Positions 22,870 to 32,560 of a stretch of DNA of 60,000 nucleotides are shown here, one piece after another. The DNA is taken from assembly GCA_950295325.1 (NCBI GenBank), contig OX485805.1:49316758-49376757 (forward strand), written 5' to 3'. Position 1 is the first letter of the stretch, and every line of letters starts with the position of its first letter. The notes beneath the pieces were generated by a model. It was not told where the DNA came from and made no database searches. It saw only the letters and a program-made list of their open reading frames with translations. The translations under genes and the position numbers were made by a program. This DNA comes from Polytrichum commune. Its lineage: Eukaryota; Streptophyta; Polytrichopsida; Polytrichales; Polytrichaceae.

Positions 22870-23366
22870 GGCCACTTCACACACAAGGCCAAGAGCTGTG
22901 ACCATGAAATTGTGAGAGCCCAAAAGAAAGTGTCCAAAGGCTGTCCCAACACACCTCCAAAATCATGTAGTGTGGTCACGGACCCTAAAGTGTAGTGTGA
23001 AGTCATATGTGACCATGCCCTCAACCAAATGCTATTTCAATGAATTTCTATTCATGCGGGGTCCTCATGGATGATAAAATAGAATAATTCAACGGTTATG
23101 AGCGTTCGGAGTGCCATGGTCTCCCGGTTTTGTGTTAGGCCTACCTCCAAGAAGTGGTTTTTGCAAATAATCCAAGTAACCATGAAACATGATCATTCAA
23201 TGCCATGTAAGAATCCATGTAGACTTAACATCCATCTTGCATTCACATACTCCATTGGTCCCTCGAGCGTAGTGTGAAGCGAACTTGGACCGGCTCCACC
23301 TTTTCCACCAATGAGAGTGGTTGAAGTGTAATGGTCAGGGGCTCTCAGTCTCGTGTGTGAAGTGGC
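22870..23366 (+). mobile_element. R1 TIR element, complete copy
   Basis: About 497 bp with inverted ends GGCCACTTCACACACAAGGCC (left) and, from the right, GGCCACTTCACACACGAGAC. It sits inside MITE copy M5, between 'agtcctac' and 'accaggtacat', which in an unbroken MITE are adjacent. Its left two thirds are homologous to window positions 337-1. No reading frame. Target duplication unclear. Confidence 0.8.
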
Positions 23367-23590
23367 CCTCACCAGGTACATATTGGCATCTTTCGGTTTC
23401 TCTTCATTAAATTGGGGTATACGTTTATAAATTCCATTAAAACAATCGATAATTTTCCTGAAGTGCTGAACTGGTTTTCACTCAAACTCGACCATTTCAT
23501 CTGTAACCTAGCATTAAACATCCATTATTTGACCATTGCTACAATTTTTGACCCACTTCTGCGCAAAGAGACATCATCAGACATCTCGGG

Positions 23591-23820
23591 CTATGATCAG
23601 GGAGAATTCGCAGTTAGTTACAAATGAACCGGTTGAGTGTGAGAAATATTAACCAGTTGGAGTTCAAGATTGCAGGAAAATTACCGATCATTTCAGAGGA
23701 ATTTCAAGAATATACCCCAATTTAATAAAGGAAAACCGGAGGATGTCAACATGTAACCGATTGGACTTGCAAACACTAGGATCTCAACCGATTATGCCCA
23801 AAAATTCTCCCCGATCACTG
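23591..23820 (+). mobile_element. MITE family M, copy M6, perfect target duplication
   Basis: 230 bp from CTATGATCAGGGAGAATTCG to TTCTCCCCGATCACTG, flanked on both sides by ATCTCGGG (23583-23590 and 23821-23828). The 8-bp duplication and CARTG-type ends indicate the hAT superfamily. Two CCGGTT-like blocks are present; no coding capacity. Confidence 0.92.
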
Positions 23821-23887
23821 ATCTCGGGTAGCTTGGATCTCGGCCATTTGGAGATCTAAGGTACTAGGTGTGCCTATTAAAGTTCAT

Positions 23888-24062
23888 TTTCAGGATGTTT
23901 GGGGTATATTCTAGTAGAAACTATACAAGTTTCTGTACATATGTGTTATAGTATATTTCAGGATGTTTGGGGTATATTCTAGTAGAAACTATACAAGTTT
24001 CTGTACATATGTGTTATAGTATATTTCAAGAAGTTTGGGGTATATTCTAGAAGTTATACCAC
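23888..24062 (+). repeat. 68-bp tandem repeat, 2.5 units
   Basis: Units begin 'tttcaggatgtttggggtat' at 23888 and 23956, with a partial, diverged third at 24024. The first two are identical. Confidence 0.9.
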
Positions 24063-25150
24063 ATTGTAAGACTTGTTACATACATTAGTACCAATTTTGT
24101 GAGAAGATTATGTCTTGTAATGGGTTGAAAGGGGGGGGGGGGGGACAAACCCTAATGCAAGACTCTTGAGATCTGAGATACCCACAACCCACAGTGTGAG
24201 CCAATGAACCCATTGAGATTGAGAAATATCTGGTTCAAATTTACGAATCCAGGAAAATCACCCCTCGATTTAGAGGAAGTTACAGAAACATTCCTCAATT
24301 TAACAAAGAAAATCAAAAGATGTCAACCATTCAAAGCGGTTGGGCTTGGAAACACTAGGATCTCCACCAGTTATGAAGCCTAAAAATCTCCCAAGACACT
24401 GGTGTCAGTATCCTTTTGCTCACATGCACCATGATAATGCAATTATCTTGCTAGTAATTAGAAAACAAATTTCCCTCTCTTGTGGGCAATTAAGTTCCAT
24501 CATATCGTCAAAATCGTTGAACATTACTTGATATCCACATTATCTTTCATCAAAACAGAGACTATAATTTGGAAAACGAATCTAGAAATGGAACTCTCGT
24601 GTCGAGGATCCCTAGGGTTTAAGGCAAGATCCGACGTCGACCACTGATTGAACGCTATTGTGCTACAATGTTCAGAGAGGTTATACTCTAAGGAGTAAGA
24701 GAGAGAAAAAAGAAAAAGCAAGAGGTAGTTGTTGCTTGATAATAGTATGTGCTTCTTTCTCAATCACTTGAGATGTTTTGAAGCACATCTTGAATTAGAA
24801 AGCCTTTTGTACAATCCATTTAGCGTGACCAAGGGCTCATGGGGACAAAATTATGTACGATCGCTTACAAACGTTTCACGCCACATTGAAGAGACATGTA
24901 GAGAAAAAGGTGTTAACACGGAAGTGTACCTCTCCCACCTTCTTTAAAGTGCTCGTATTGAGTGTATTTTCCGTGGCCAAGTTGGCATGCAAGGACAACT
25001 CTTACAATAACGTGTCCGCACCTAATATTCAAGACAAAAGTGCTCTAACGTAGATGTACACAAGACGTTGGACTTTGTTTCGGCCTTACAAACAATGATG
25101 GAGCACTTTGCCCATTTCATGTGAACAAAGAATCAACAACATGACTATTA
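24063..25150 (+). repeat. Long direct repeat, copy 2
   Basis: Same-orientation partner of 11115-12030; see that entry for shared blocks. A G-run of about 15 lies at 24130-24144. MITE copy M7 interrupts the left part. Confidence 0.6.
24191..24401 (+). mobile_element. MITE family M, copy M7 (diverged)
   Basis: Recognisable from 'ccaatgaacccattgagattgagaaat' through 'tttagaggaagtt', 'caaaagatgtcaacc' and 'aacactaggatctccacc' to 'atctcccaagacactg'. The left terminus is poorly preserved. Confidence 0.7.
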
Positions 25151-25280
25151 TATGCACCCAAAATGTCAATTTTATAATATTGAGTATGGAATGCGTGCCA
25201 CATGAAGTTAGCTTCAAAGTACATGGGCCCCCGACACCCCTTTCTCCCTCGTCTTGAAATTTGTAGATAGAGATTGATAG

Positions 25281-25496
25281 TAGTGTTCGAGAAGATTTTT
25301 GGGCATGATCGGTCAAAATCCTAGAGTTTCCAAGTTACATGTTGTGATTTTTTGGGGTTTCTTTATTGATTTGAAGTATATTCTATAACTGCCTCTAAAA
25401 TGATTGGTAATTTTCTTGAAGCTTTGAATTTCAACCAGTTATTTTTCAGACTCATCGGTTGATTTGTAACTAGCGGTCAGTTTTCCCTATCCATTG
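25281..25496 (-). mobile_element. MITE family M, copy M8
   Basis: From 'agtgttcgagaagatttttgggcatgatcgg' to 'ctagcggtcagttttccctatccattg'. Flanks TTGATAGT and TTGATATG are a partial 8-bp duplication. Confidence 0.78.
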
Positions 25497-25780
25497 TTGA
25501 TATGTATTTGTTTAGGAGGTTACAATAATTTAGTGATTTTGCATTAACTCAAGACTAACTTTTAAGCACCGTACATGACTTTCTCCATGCACAAGACATG
25601 TAATTGAGCTACATATTCTATTTCAAGATAAATTATGTCCAAAGCGATCCTATCTTAAAGTAGTTTTTTTTAATGTTCACTTGTGAAGGAAAATACCATA
25701 AACATTTGAGAAAAAACATTGATCTACAAAGCCAAGCAATTCATGTTGACAAAGTTTATATAGATTTTCATGTAATTTTG
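25497..25780. other. Intergenic, no feature seen
   Basis: AT-rich. A short block near 25715-25745 ('tgatctacaaagccaagcaat') recurs at 26730-26755. Confidence 0.4.
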
Positions 25781-26475
25781 TAGATTTACATCAATTGATG
25801 ATGTGAACCTTTATATGTGGAGCTTGCTTGTACAATTGTTGCACATGGCCCGGTTGCCTAACACCATTGATACTTGCTCATCACACGCCGATGTTGCATC
25901 CGACATGATAAAGCAATTGGGCTCCTTTTGGTCCCCACCATGTTTTGTACATTTTGGTATCATTCATTGTTCATTGTTGATGCTCAATACGTAGCAAACT
26001 ATGAACCGGAAGATCGATAGCATGATGATAGCACTACTTGTATATTAATTTTTTTTTGCTAGAATTAGAGTAGTAACACTTTCAAGGTACCTGTTACTTG
26101 TTGGGTTTGAGGGGCTATGCTTTCAGAATCGTGCTCTCATCTTCTTACTTTGCATGTAGAATTCCTTCAATTGAAACTTTTTGGTTCAACAAACCACAGA
26201 CTTCAAGCTACAGTCAAGTCTTCTAGTTCAATAACTCCTGGTTTTTATGCATTTGGCTTTGGCTTTGGCTTGGCCTTCTGTCTCAAACAACCCTTCCCCC
26301 CCCCCCCCAAAAAACCAAACCGGAAATTTTTTTTAAAAAAAAAACTTACAATTCGATAACCGCATAAGAATAAAGATTTACAAATCTTGATGTTCAATAA
26401 AATGCAAGTTTTGAGCAATATAGATCTCCATCTATGTGAATGTTGATCTTGCGCATCAATGAAATTTATAGACTT
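25781..26475 (+). pseudogene. Fragment of the locus A/B gene family (3' part)
   Basis: 25795-25890 encodes DDVNLYMWSLLVQLLHMARL followed by PNTIDT, closely matching the last exon of locus B (GDVNLDMCNSLVQFLHIAQL, then RNTLDT). The flanking intron-end 'tgtagattaaat/tgtagatttaca' and the downstream 'cattcattgttgatgctcaata' also match locus B (36900-36930, minus strand). Further on, 26115-26470 matches the 3' flank of locus A (18240-18470). No upstream exons are present. It therefore links the two loci to one family and looks like a retained 3' fragment, not a working gene. Confidence 0.6.
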
Positions 26476-27052
26476 TATTGTTGTTCACATACCCATTTAT
26501 TGGATCAATATAACATACATATTTAGTTTCAAACAAATGTTAGTCCAATCTTCAAGTGATATTTTTAACTTTTTAAAATATGTTTTTTTCCTCATTTTTT
26601 GTTGATTTTAAAAAAAAATCTCCCTTTGTCAAATGACCTCTAAGTTGGAGGTGCGGTCCCAGTTTGGTTTTGGCATTCCCCAGACGTAGGTTTCGTCCAG
26701 TTTAGTCCAATCACATGTTTAAGGCTCCTTGATCTACAAAACCAAGCAATTTATGTCGACAACTATTTTCTCAAGAAATGTCTTCATATTTTAGAAGACG
26801 ATGCAAGAAGTGTGCACATAGATTTGTTGAACATGTAAATGTTTAAAATTTGTTTAAAACATGATAAAATTATATTGAATTGATGTTTTTCTATAAAAAA
26901 AAAAGAGGTTAATGTTGCCCTCAAGTTTATAATGAATTCAAGGAATATGAAGAGAGAGGAGAAAAAAAAAACCCAACTTCAAAATATTCAAGATCATGAA
27001 ATCTATGTCCAAAACCAGATGTAGCCATTGCCTTTTGAGCAGTACTTCTAGG
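26476..27052. other. Intergenic, no gene seen
   Basis: Poly(A)/(T)-rich; nothing recognised except the short repeat near 26730. Confidence 0.4.
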
Positions 27053-27812
27053 GGGCATTCACGGTTGGGGTACTACTTTTGGGACAAAGGACTTAAGGAC
27101 TTTGTCGCATTGATCTTGGTTTTCATCATGATTTATTATTATTTGATCAATAAATTTTACATAAATAAGTAGATAGTTCATAAGCTTTATCAAGAAAGAT
27201 TTTTATTATTATTTAATAATCACCCTAAACCCTAAACCCTAAACCCTAGGCCACATCAGTGGCATTTTTTTTCTATTTAGGTGTGCATTGGTGGTCAATT
27301 ATTTCCTGTTATGTATCTTGGTACCTTGGTAAAAGTGTCATGTGTGCATTCATATAAATTTTTTTGTCCAATTCTAATACTAGACATTCCTTTTACGTGT
27401 GGCCGTGAGTATATGTATATTTGGACATGTTTGGTGCCACATGTAAAGTTGGGCAATTGCTATTCAATACATATTTGGTTCTATTGGTACACACTTGAAC
27501 GATAATTGTGAGGAAAAAAATTGGGATCATTTCAATTAATTCTTGTTGTCCTTTTCGTTCCTTGATCCTAAGGTCAGGAAGTAAGACAGCACTCCTGAAT
27601 GTCCTTTAAGGAATCAAATGGATATCATAGATGACCCTATTCCTTCTAAATTAACTTTGTCGTTGTACTCAATATGGAGGATGAAATGTAGGTATGATCC
27701 AAAATATGCTCCACAATACAAATCCAATTATACCAAGTATGTGAAGTTATCAAAAAAAGTCCTTAAACCGTTAGACACCCAAAAGTAGTACCCCAACCGT
27801 GAATGGCCCCTT
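27053..27812. mobile_element. Long-TIR DNA element, ~760 bp
   Basis: Arms of about 55 bp: left GGGGGCATTCACGGTTGGGG then 'tactacttttggg', and right the complement of GGGGCCATTCACGGTTGGGG then 'tactacttttggg'. Long TIRs are typical of Mutator-like elements, but I see no clear 9-bp target duplication and no transposase. The interior contains three plant telomere units and a short open frame (27281-27505) with no recognisable family. Confidence 0.75.
27223..27249 (-). repeat. Interstitial telomeric repeat (CCCTAAA)3
   Basis: Three CCCTAAA units followed by CCCTAGG. CCCTAAA is the usual plant telomere sequence. The array is short, internal and within a transposon, so it does not mark a chromosome end. 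Confidence 0.9.
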
Positions 27813-27959
27813 TAATCATAATTTATGAAGATGTCATCTTGGTTTTCTATATTTGAGTACCTAACACAACAATAGAGGGCGCCATGCAAAAAAAAATAGT
27901 TTAAACAACACTTTGCTACTACTTTTAGGCGTTTGACCCAAAAAATTATGATTTCAATA

Positions 27960-28682
27960 CAGTCTAACCTCGTTAATATGACGCTCGTTTATATGATACC
28001 CTTGATATTGCGACACATTTTTGCGCGACCAAACTTTTTAGTTCAAAACTCCCCCTTTTATACGACTATGACACTCAATAATGGGACATTTAGAATCTTT
28101 GTTTTGTCATATTAAAGAAGTTGTTAATGCTAAAATTCCCTTCATCTATGTTATGTACATCTAAAATACATCTATTTTCACGTGGGAACTTCACTCACCA
28201 TTGGGGACTTAATGAGAATTAGGGTTACTAGTGCAGAGGGACATGGTTAGGGTTAGAGTGGCCTCCTGCCTAGTATGTTGCTAAATGCCATGCATCATTG
28301 TTGTCTAGTTTCTTATTAGAAAATTTAAATCTTTGTATTTTGGTGTCAATGAAATTAATAGTTTCCAAAAGTTAGCAGGGAATTTAAATAAGATGACAAT
28401 TGCTAACTTAGGTAGGCAACACTAGAATTCTTTGGAATCCTGTTTTAAAAGTTCTTGAGAATATTTGTATTTTTTTGGAATTATAAGTTATTATTTCATA
28501 CCATCTATATTGCTTTAAATCATTGCATATATATAATTAAAGCTCATATTACTTATGTTTTCGTATTCCCTCGATAATATGACAACTTTACACCATTTGT
28601 CATATTAATGAGAAGACGGCACCTCGATAAGACAACTTCTTGGTGTTCCCCAAACGTGTCATACTTAAGAGGGAGAATAGTA
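27960..28682. mobile_element. pogo/Tigger-like non-autonomous element
   Basis: Left end CAGTCTAACCTCGTTAATATG is preceded by TA. The right end, read inward on the other strand, is CTATTCTCCCTCTTAAGTATG, again next to TA. Subterminal copies of 'cctcgttaatatgac', 'ctcgataatatgac' and 'gtcatattaatgag' recur at both sides (27965-28035, 28570-28660). From memory this 'CCTCGttAATAcGAC' style of terminal repetition is typical of pogo-type Tc1/mariner elements. No transposase frame remains. Confidence 0.6.
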
Positions 28683-28727
28683 TACCATGACACTGTGTCC
28701 GTATACTTGACCGTGCTTGCTCCGGAG

Positions 28728-28960
28728 CAGTGGTCGGGGAGGTTTTTGGGCATGCATAACCGGTTGAGATCCTAGTGTTTGCAAGTCCAACGGGTTACAT
28801 CTTGATGATATCCTCTGGTTTTCCTTGATTAAATTGGGATATATTCCATAAATTCCTCTAAAATGATCGGTAATTTTCCTGCTCTCTTGAACTTCGACCG
28901 GTTATTTCTCAAACTCAACCAGTTCATTTGTAACTGACTGCCGGTTCTCCCTGATCATTG
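28728..28960 (-). mobile_element. MITE family M, copy M9
   Basis: 233 bp from CAGTGGTCGGGGAGGTTTTTG to TTCTCCCTGATCATTG. Flanks CTCCGGAG (28720-28727) and CTCCGAAG (28961-28968) match at 7 of 8. Confidence 0.9.
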
Positions 28961-29056
28961 CTCCGAAGGTCGTTACAACACCTTTTGCAGGTGGGGCTAG
29001 TGCACTGGGAGGCTAGTTGGGCATGGAGTTAGTCTTTTGTTGGCGAGCATCACCAT

Positions 29057-29291
29057 GGCTATGATCGGGGAGAACCGGCAGTTAGTTACAGATGAACCGG
29101 TTGAGTTTGAAAAATAACCGGTTGAAGTTCAAGACTGCAGGAAAATTATCGATCATTTTAGAGGAATTACTAGAATATACCCCAATTTAATAAATAAAAA
29201 CCGGAGGATGTCATCAAGATGTAACCGGTTGGACTTGCAAACACTAGGATCTCAACCGACTATGAATGCCCAAAACTCTCCCCGACCACTG
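29057..29291 (+). mobile_element. MITE family M, copy M10, perfect target duplication
   Basis: Ends CTATGATCGGGGAGAACCGG (29059) and CTCTCCCCGACCACTG (29291). Flanked by ATCACCAT on both sides (29049-29056 and 29292-29299), with two extra G at the left junction. Confidence 0.9.
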
Positions 29292-29378
29292 ATCACCATA
29301 GTTTCCAATCGTCGCAGTTGTGGGGTCAGTCATGTGGCCACTGGCCACCAACACACGCTCATTCATGGTCTCCACATC

Positions 29379-29604
29379 CAATGATCGGGGAGAACCAGCA
29401 GTTAGTTACAAATGAACCGGTTGAGTTTGAGAAATAACCGGTTGAAGATCAAGACTGCAGGAAAATTACCGATCATTTTAGAAGAACTTATAGAATATAC
29501 CCCGATTTAATAAAGGAAAACCGGAGGATGTCAACATGTAACCGGTTGGACTTGCATACACTAGGATCTCAACCGATTCTGCCCAAAAATCTCCCCGATC
29601 ACTG
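29379..29604 (+). mobile_element. MITE family M, copy M11, perfect target duplication
   Basis: 226 bp from CAATGATCGGGGAGAACC to ATCTCCCCGATCACTG. Flanked by TCCACATC on both sides (29371-29378 and 29605-29612). This is the cleanest copy and best defines the ends as CARTGATCGGGGAGA. Confidence 0.93.
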
Positions 29605-29612
29605 TCCACATC

Positions 29613-30085
29613 CACTTCCTCAAAGCCCATTAAAAGTACGCCGTGTAATTAAGGATGTAACGGATTCTGGCCCATGCACCCATGCAACTTCAATCTCCAG
29701 CCACGTACGTGCACATGAGATTGAAATTGAGAATTCGGACGTGCGTATCTATCTAGATCTAGTGGAAGTAATTGCATATTTGTAGTACATTTGGAGTCGA
29801 AAAATGAGTATCTATATGAGTTCCACAATCATTTCCACACGTACTAAAGTGAAGTTATGTACAGATCTAGAGATACAGCTAGAGTGGGGCCATATATCTA
29901 TATATCTATATATGTATATATCATTGGGACGCTGACTGCCTCGGACTCGACGAGAGTCAAAAAGGTGGCAGTTATATAACTAACCTCCGTCCTTCACATT
30001 GCACAATAAAAATCTCCCCAACTGAATTTCCGTGTCAGCAGGCACGATCCAATTCCTGTGTCTGAGCTACTCGTGATGGCAGTAC
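29613..30085 (+). promoter_or_regulatory. Promoter-like module, copy 3 (partial)
   Basis: GGCAGTTATATAACTAACC at 29967-29985 matches the left and central part of the palindrome in copies 1 and 2, preceded by a TA-rich run at 29889-29922. Downstream 30003-30085 ('caataaaaatctcccc...ctgtgtctgagct...ATGGCAGTACC') is repeated at 31090-31175. The ATG at 30076 would open a frame (MAVPT...) that MITE M12 breaks ten bases later. Likely a promoter and leader remnant; function unproven. Confidence 0.4.
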
Positions 30086-30322
30086 CAACGCTCGGGAAGA
30101 ACCGGCGGTTAGTTTCTGTTGAACCGGTTGAGGTTGAGAAAGAACCAGTTGAAGTTGTTTGGAGACTTGAGGAGAATTACCGATCATTTTGGAGGAATCT
30201 ATAGAAGAATATACCTCAAATGAATGAAAGCAACACCGGAAGATGTCAACATGTAATTGGCTGGATTTAGAATCACTAGGATCTTGGCTGACTGTATATG
30301 CCCGAAAACTTCCCAAGTAGTG
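30086..30322 (+). mobile_element. MITE family M, copy M12
   Basis: From CAACGCTCGGGAAGAACCGG to ACTTCCCAAGTAGTG, flanked by GGCAGTAC (30078-30085) and GGTAGTAC (30323-30330), 7 of 8. It lies immediately after the ATG of the promoter module. Confidence 0.88.
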
Positions 30323-30663
30323 GGTAGTACTCAAGGTAGGAGCACCTTAAATTGAGAAGTAAGGTATTTGGCATACATGTGGTAGTTGTATGAACAGAAA
30401 AAAATAAAACAATTTAATTAATTAATTAAATTACCATGTAGGAAAAAAAAAACCATGTGTACTGCAATAAAATGACATAAAATTTCCCCCCAACTTTGAA
30501 ATAAATACAAATTTTTGAGGTGAAAACCATGTTGGCATCCAAAACCGTTAGGGGTTTCTGATGTTCACATAGTGAACATTCTCAAAAATCGACATGTACG
30601 TATTATGCAAGATTTTGAGGTGTTGGGTTTGGGTGATGTCTTGGTTGAAGGTGCTCGTGTCTT

Positions 30664-31090
30664 AGTTACTGTTCGGGAAGGATTTTGAACATAATCGGTC
30701 AAAATCGATAAACATAGAGAGCCGCCAACTACACTAAATAGTCCTATTAGTGTGGGTGAAAATAATTAGTATGGATCACACTAATCTTCTAGTCACACTA
30801 ATGTGGCCCGCATTAATTCTCATGATGAGAATTAGCATGGGCCATAGAGAATTACTCTAGCCCACAGTAATAGGACTATTTTAGTGCAGTTACAATTGAA
30901 TCAGTTGAAGTTCGAGAAATAACTTGTTGAAGTTCAAGACTCCGGTTAGATTATCGATCGATGTACATGAATTTAAAGAATGTTCCTCAACTTAGTAAAG
31001 AAAAACCAAAATATGTCAACTTTTAACCGGTCAATATTTGAAAGAATAGGATCTCAACCGATTATGTCGAAAAATCTTCTTGGACACTCT
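30664..31090 (+). mobile_element. MITE family M, copy M13, with nested foldback MITE
   Basis: A short minus-oriented end piece (30668-30706, 'tgttcgggaaggattttgaacataatcgg') is followed by a plus-oriented copy. The plus copy starts 'agagccgccaacta' (30717-30731), is interrupted at 30732-30885, and resumes 'cagttacaattgaatcagttg' through 'aggatctcaaccgattatg' to 'aaaaatcttcttggacactc'. The end-inverted arrangement may reflect an aberrant transposition. Confidence 0.6.
30732..30885. mobile_element. Foldback MITE nested in M13
   Basis: Inverted ends CACTAAATAGTCCTATTAGTG and, from the right, CACTAAAATAGTCCTATTACTG, with an internal palindrome 'attctcatgatgagaat'. Ends resemble family G (CACTAAATA...). 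No coding sequence. Confidence 0.75.
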
Positions 31091-31235
31091 ACGAAATAAG
31101 AATCTCCCAGATCAAATTTCCATGTCTTGACATGATAAATCTGCATGTTTGAGTGACTCATAATGGCAGTATCCAATTTGTGTCCAAGGAGATTTTTGGG
31201 CACAATCGATCAAAATCCTTGTTAACGGTAGGTAG
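31091..31235 (+). repeat. Copy of promoter-module leader plus MITE end (M14)
   Basis: 31090-31175 repeats 30003-30085 including an ATGGCAGTA start-like motif at 31163. 31179-31225 is a truncated minus-oriented MITE M end ('tgtccaaggagatttttgggcacaatcg'). Confidence 0.6.
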
Positions 31236-31736
31236 AAATTGCTTTTTGGAAGTAGCATAAAAAATGCTTGTAAACATGCAGGGATAAGGGTTAGTCAAAA
31301 AGGGAGGATTAGATAAGGATAAGAGAAAAGGCTCCAAGGAAGAAGAACCACTAGGACGGTGTGGTTAGGACCAGAAGTAGGAGTTGAGATAAGGGTGTAA
31401 AAAATAATTAGGGGGGGGGGGGAGTGAAGAGTTTTGAGGGTGCCTCGATGTTCTATGAAGGCGTTGATTGGGTTACCATTTTGTCTTAGTAGTGAATAGT
31501 TAATGTCTTCAGGAATGTTAGGAAGGTAGCATTGTTTTGAATGATGTCTGTTGTGGATTGGCCTATAGTGCCCAACACATGATTGGTGAAGATAGGTACC
31601 AATCTCTCAAGGCATGAGGTATTGGCGCTCAAAGACATTGGGTTCCAATTAAAGCAAAGGGAGGTTCTCTCTCATTGCCACAAGCGAAACATGTTTGGAA
31701 CATTCCCAATCCTTTAGACGGATTTCCAAGTTCGGA
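31236..31736. other. Intergenic, no gene seen
   Basis: G-run at 31411-31422; nothing else recognised. Confidence 0.4.
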
Positions 31737-32180
31737 TAGACAATGCGCTTTAATCTAGCAGAACTGATGGCAGATCACAAAAACAAATGCAAGTACGTTG
31801 GGCTTATGGATGGTTATTATGTAGTTAGAGTAACTATCAATCCATATCCAAGATTTGGAGTGTTAATCAACATCGTTTCCAAGAAGGACATTGCATACCG
31901 TGTCACAATTGGTGACATAACGCTTTTGCACATGCCTTGACTTTCCAAAAATATCATATCAGTCGTTGGAAGGAAAGGAAGATAGGTATATTGCAAACAT
32001 TTTTATTATGTGTTTAGATTTTCTTGCAAAGTGGATTACAATAGTGACAAGTTCATGCACGCTCGAACATACTCCTATAATGAGGTCATGCGGCTACTTG
32101 AACTTAAAGGTGTATTAAGTACACAAGTACCAATTTTAGAATATATATCCTTAAATCATGAGTATTTACTAAAGTTGGTA
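31737..32180 (+). pseudogene. Decayed SWIM-zinc-finger-like reading frame
   Basis: Open from 31743: MRFNLAELMADHKNK, then DGYYVVRVTINPYPRFGVLI, then RVTIGDITLLHMP and a stop at 31938-31940. After stops, homologous-looking sequence continues: VYCKHFYYVFRFSCKVDY at about 31987-32040, then NSDKFMHARTYSYNEVMRLL to about 32105. YCKH matches the Cys-x-His half of a SWIM finger (CxC...CxH). The expected first CxC would lie near 'LLHMP', where it is absent. SWIM fingers occur in MULE transposases and related plant proteins. I recall similar uncharacterised plant proteins but could not check. Stop codons and the missing Cys pair mark it as broken. Confidence 0.45.
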
Positions 32181-32403
32181 AGTAGTATGTTCACTGTTCA
32201 CTTGTTATCGCTCATTGTTCATTGCTCACTGCTCATCGCTCATGTCTTAGCTTCCCTCAATCTCCTCAAAACCCCTTTAGAAGTTTTTTTTTTTTGCTTT
32301 CTTGACCAAACAAGACAAGGTAGAAGGAGACCCACCCTTTCTCCCATGGCTTCCAAGAGTGTGTTTAGTAGTATCTATGGAAGGTGCACAACCACAAAAT
32401 GGA

Positions 32404-32560
32404 CTAGGAAAGATACTTGGAGATTTAGAAGCTAAGGAAACTTGAAAGGTCATCTGACATAGAAAGATACTTGGAGATTTAGAAGCTAGTAAGGAAACTT
32501 GAAAGGTCACTTGACTTCACAATATACTTGGAAATTAAAAGCTAGGGAAACTTTAAATAG
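32404..32560 (+). repeat. Tandem ~55-bp repeat
   Basis: Two good units ('aaagatacttggagatttagaagct...aaacttgaaaggtca') starting near 32407 and 32461, and a diverged third near 32520. Confidence 0.85.

Larger units (their letters stand above)
22262..23516 (-). mobile_element. MITE family M, copy M5, split by two insertions
   Basis: Three pieces of one minus-strand copy can be recognised in order: 'gggggaggtttttgggcata' at 22262-22285, 'gataattggtcgacatccgagtgtttccgagtcctac' at 22833-22869, and 'accaggtacatattggcatc...aacaatcgataattttcctg...ctgtaacc' at 23371-23516. The first gap holds a tandemly duplicated ~270-bp unit and the second a complete R1 element. The right end is eroded. Confidence 0.7.

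Noticed and set aside
27223-27249. Chromosome end
   Set aside because: Only three telomeric units, internal, within a transposon; sequence continues normally on both sides.
30035-30334. 99-codon minus-strand frame
   Set aside because: It spans MITE copy M12 and its flanks; equivalent frames in other MITE copies are broken.
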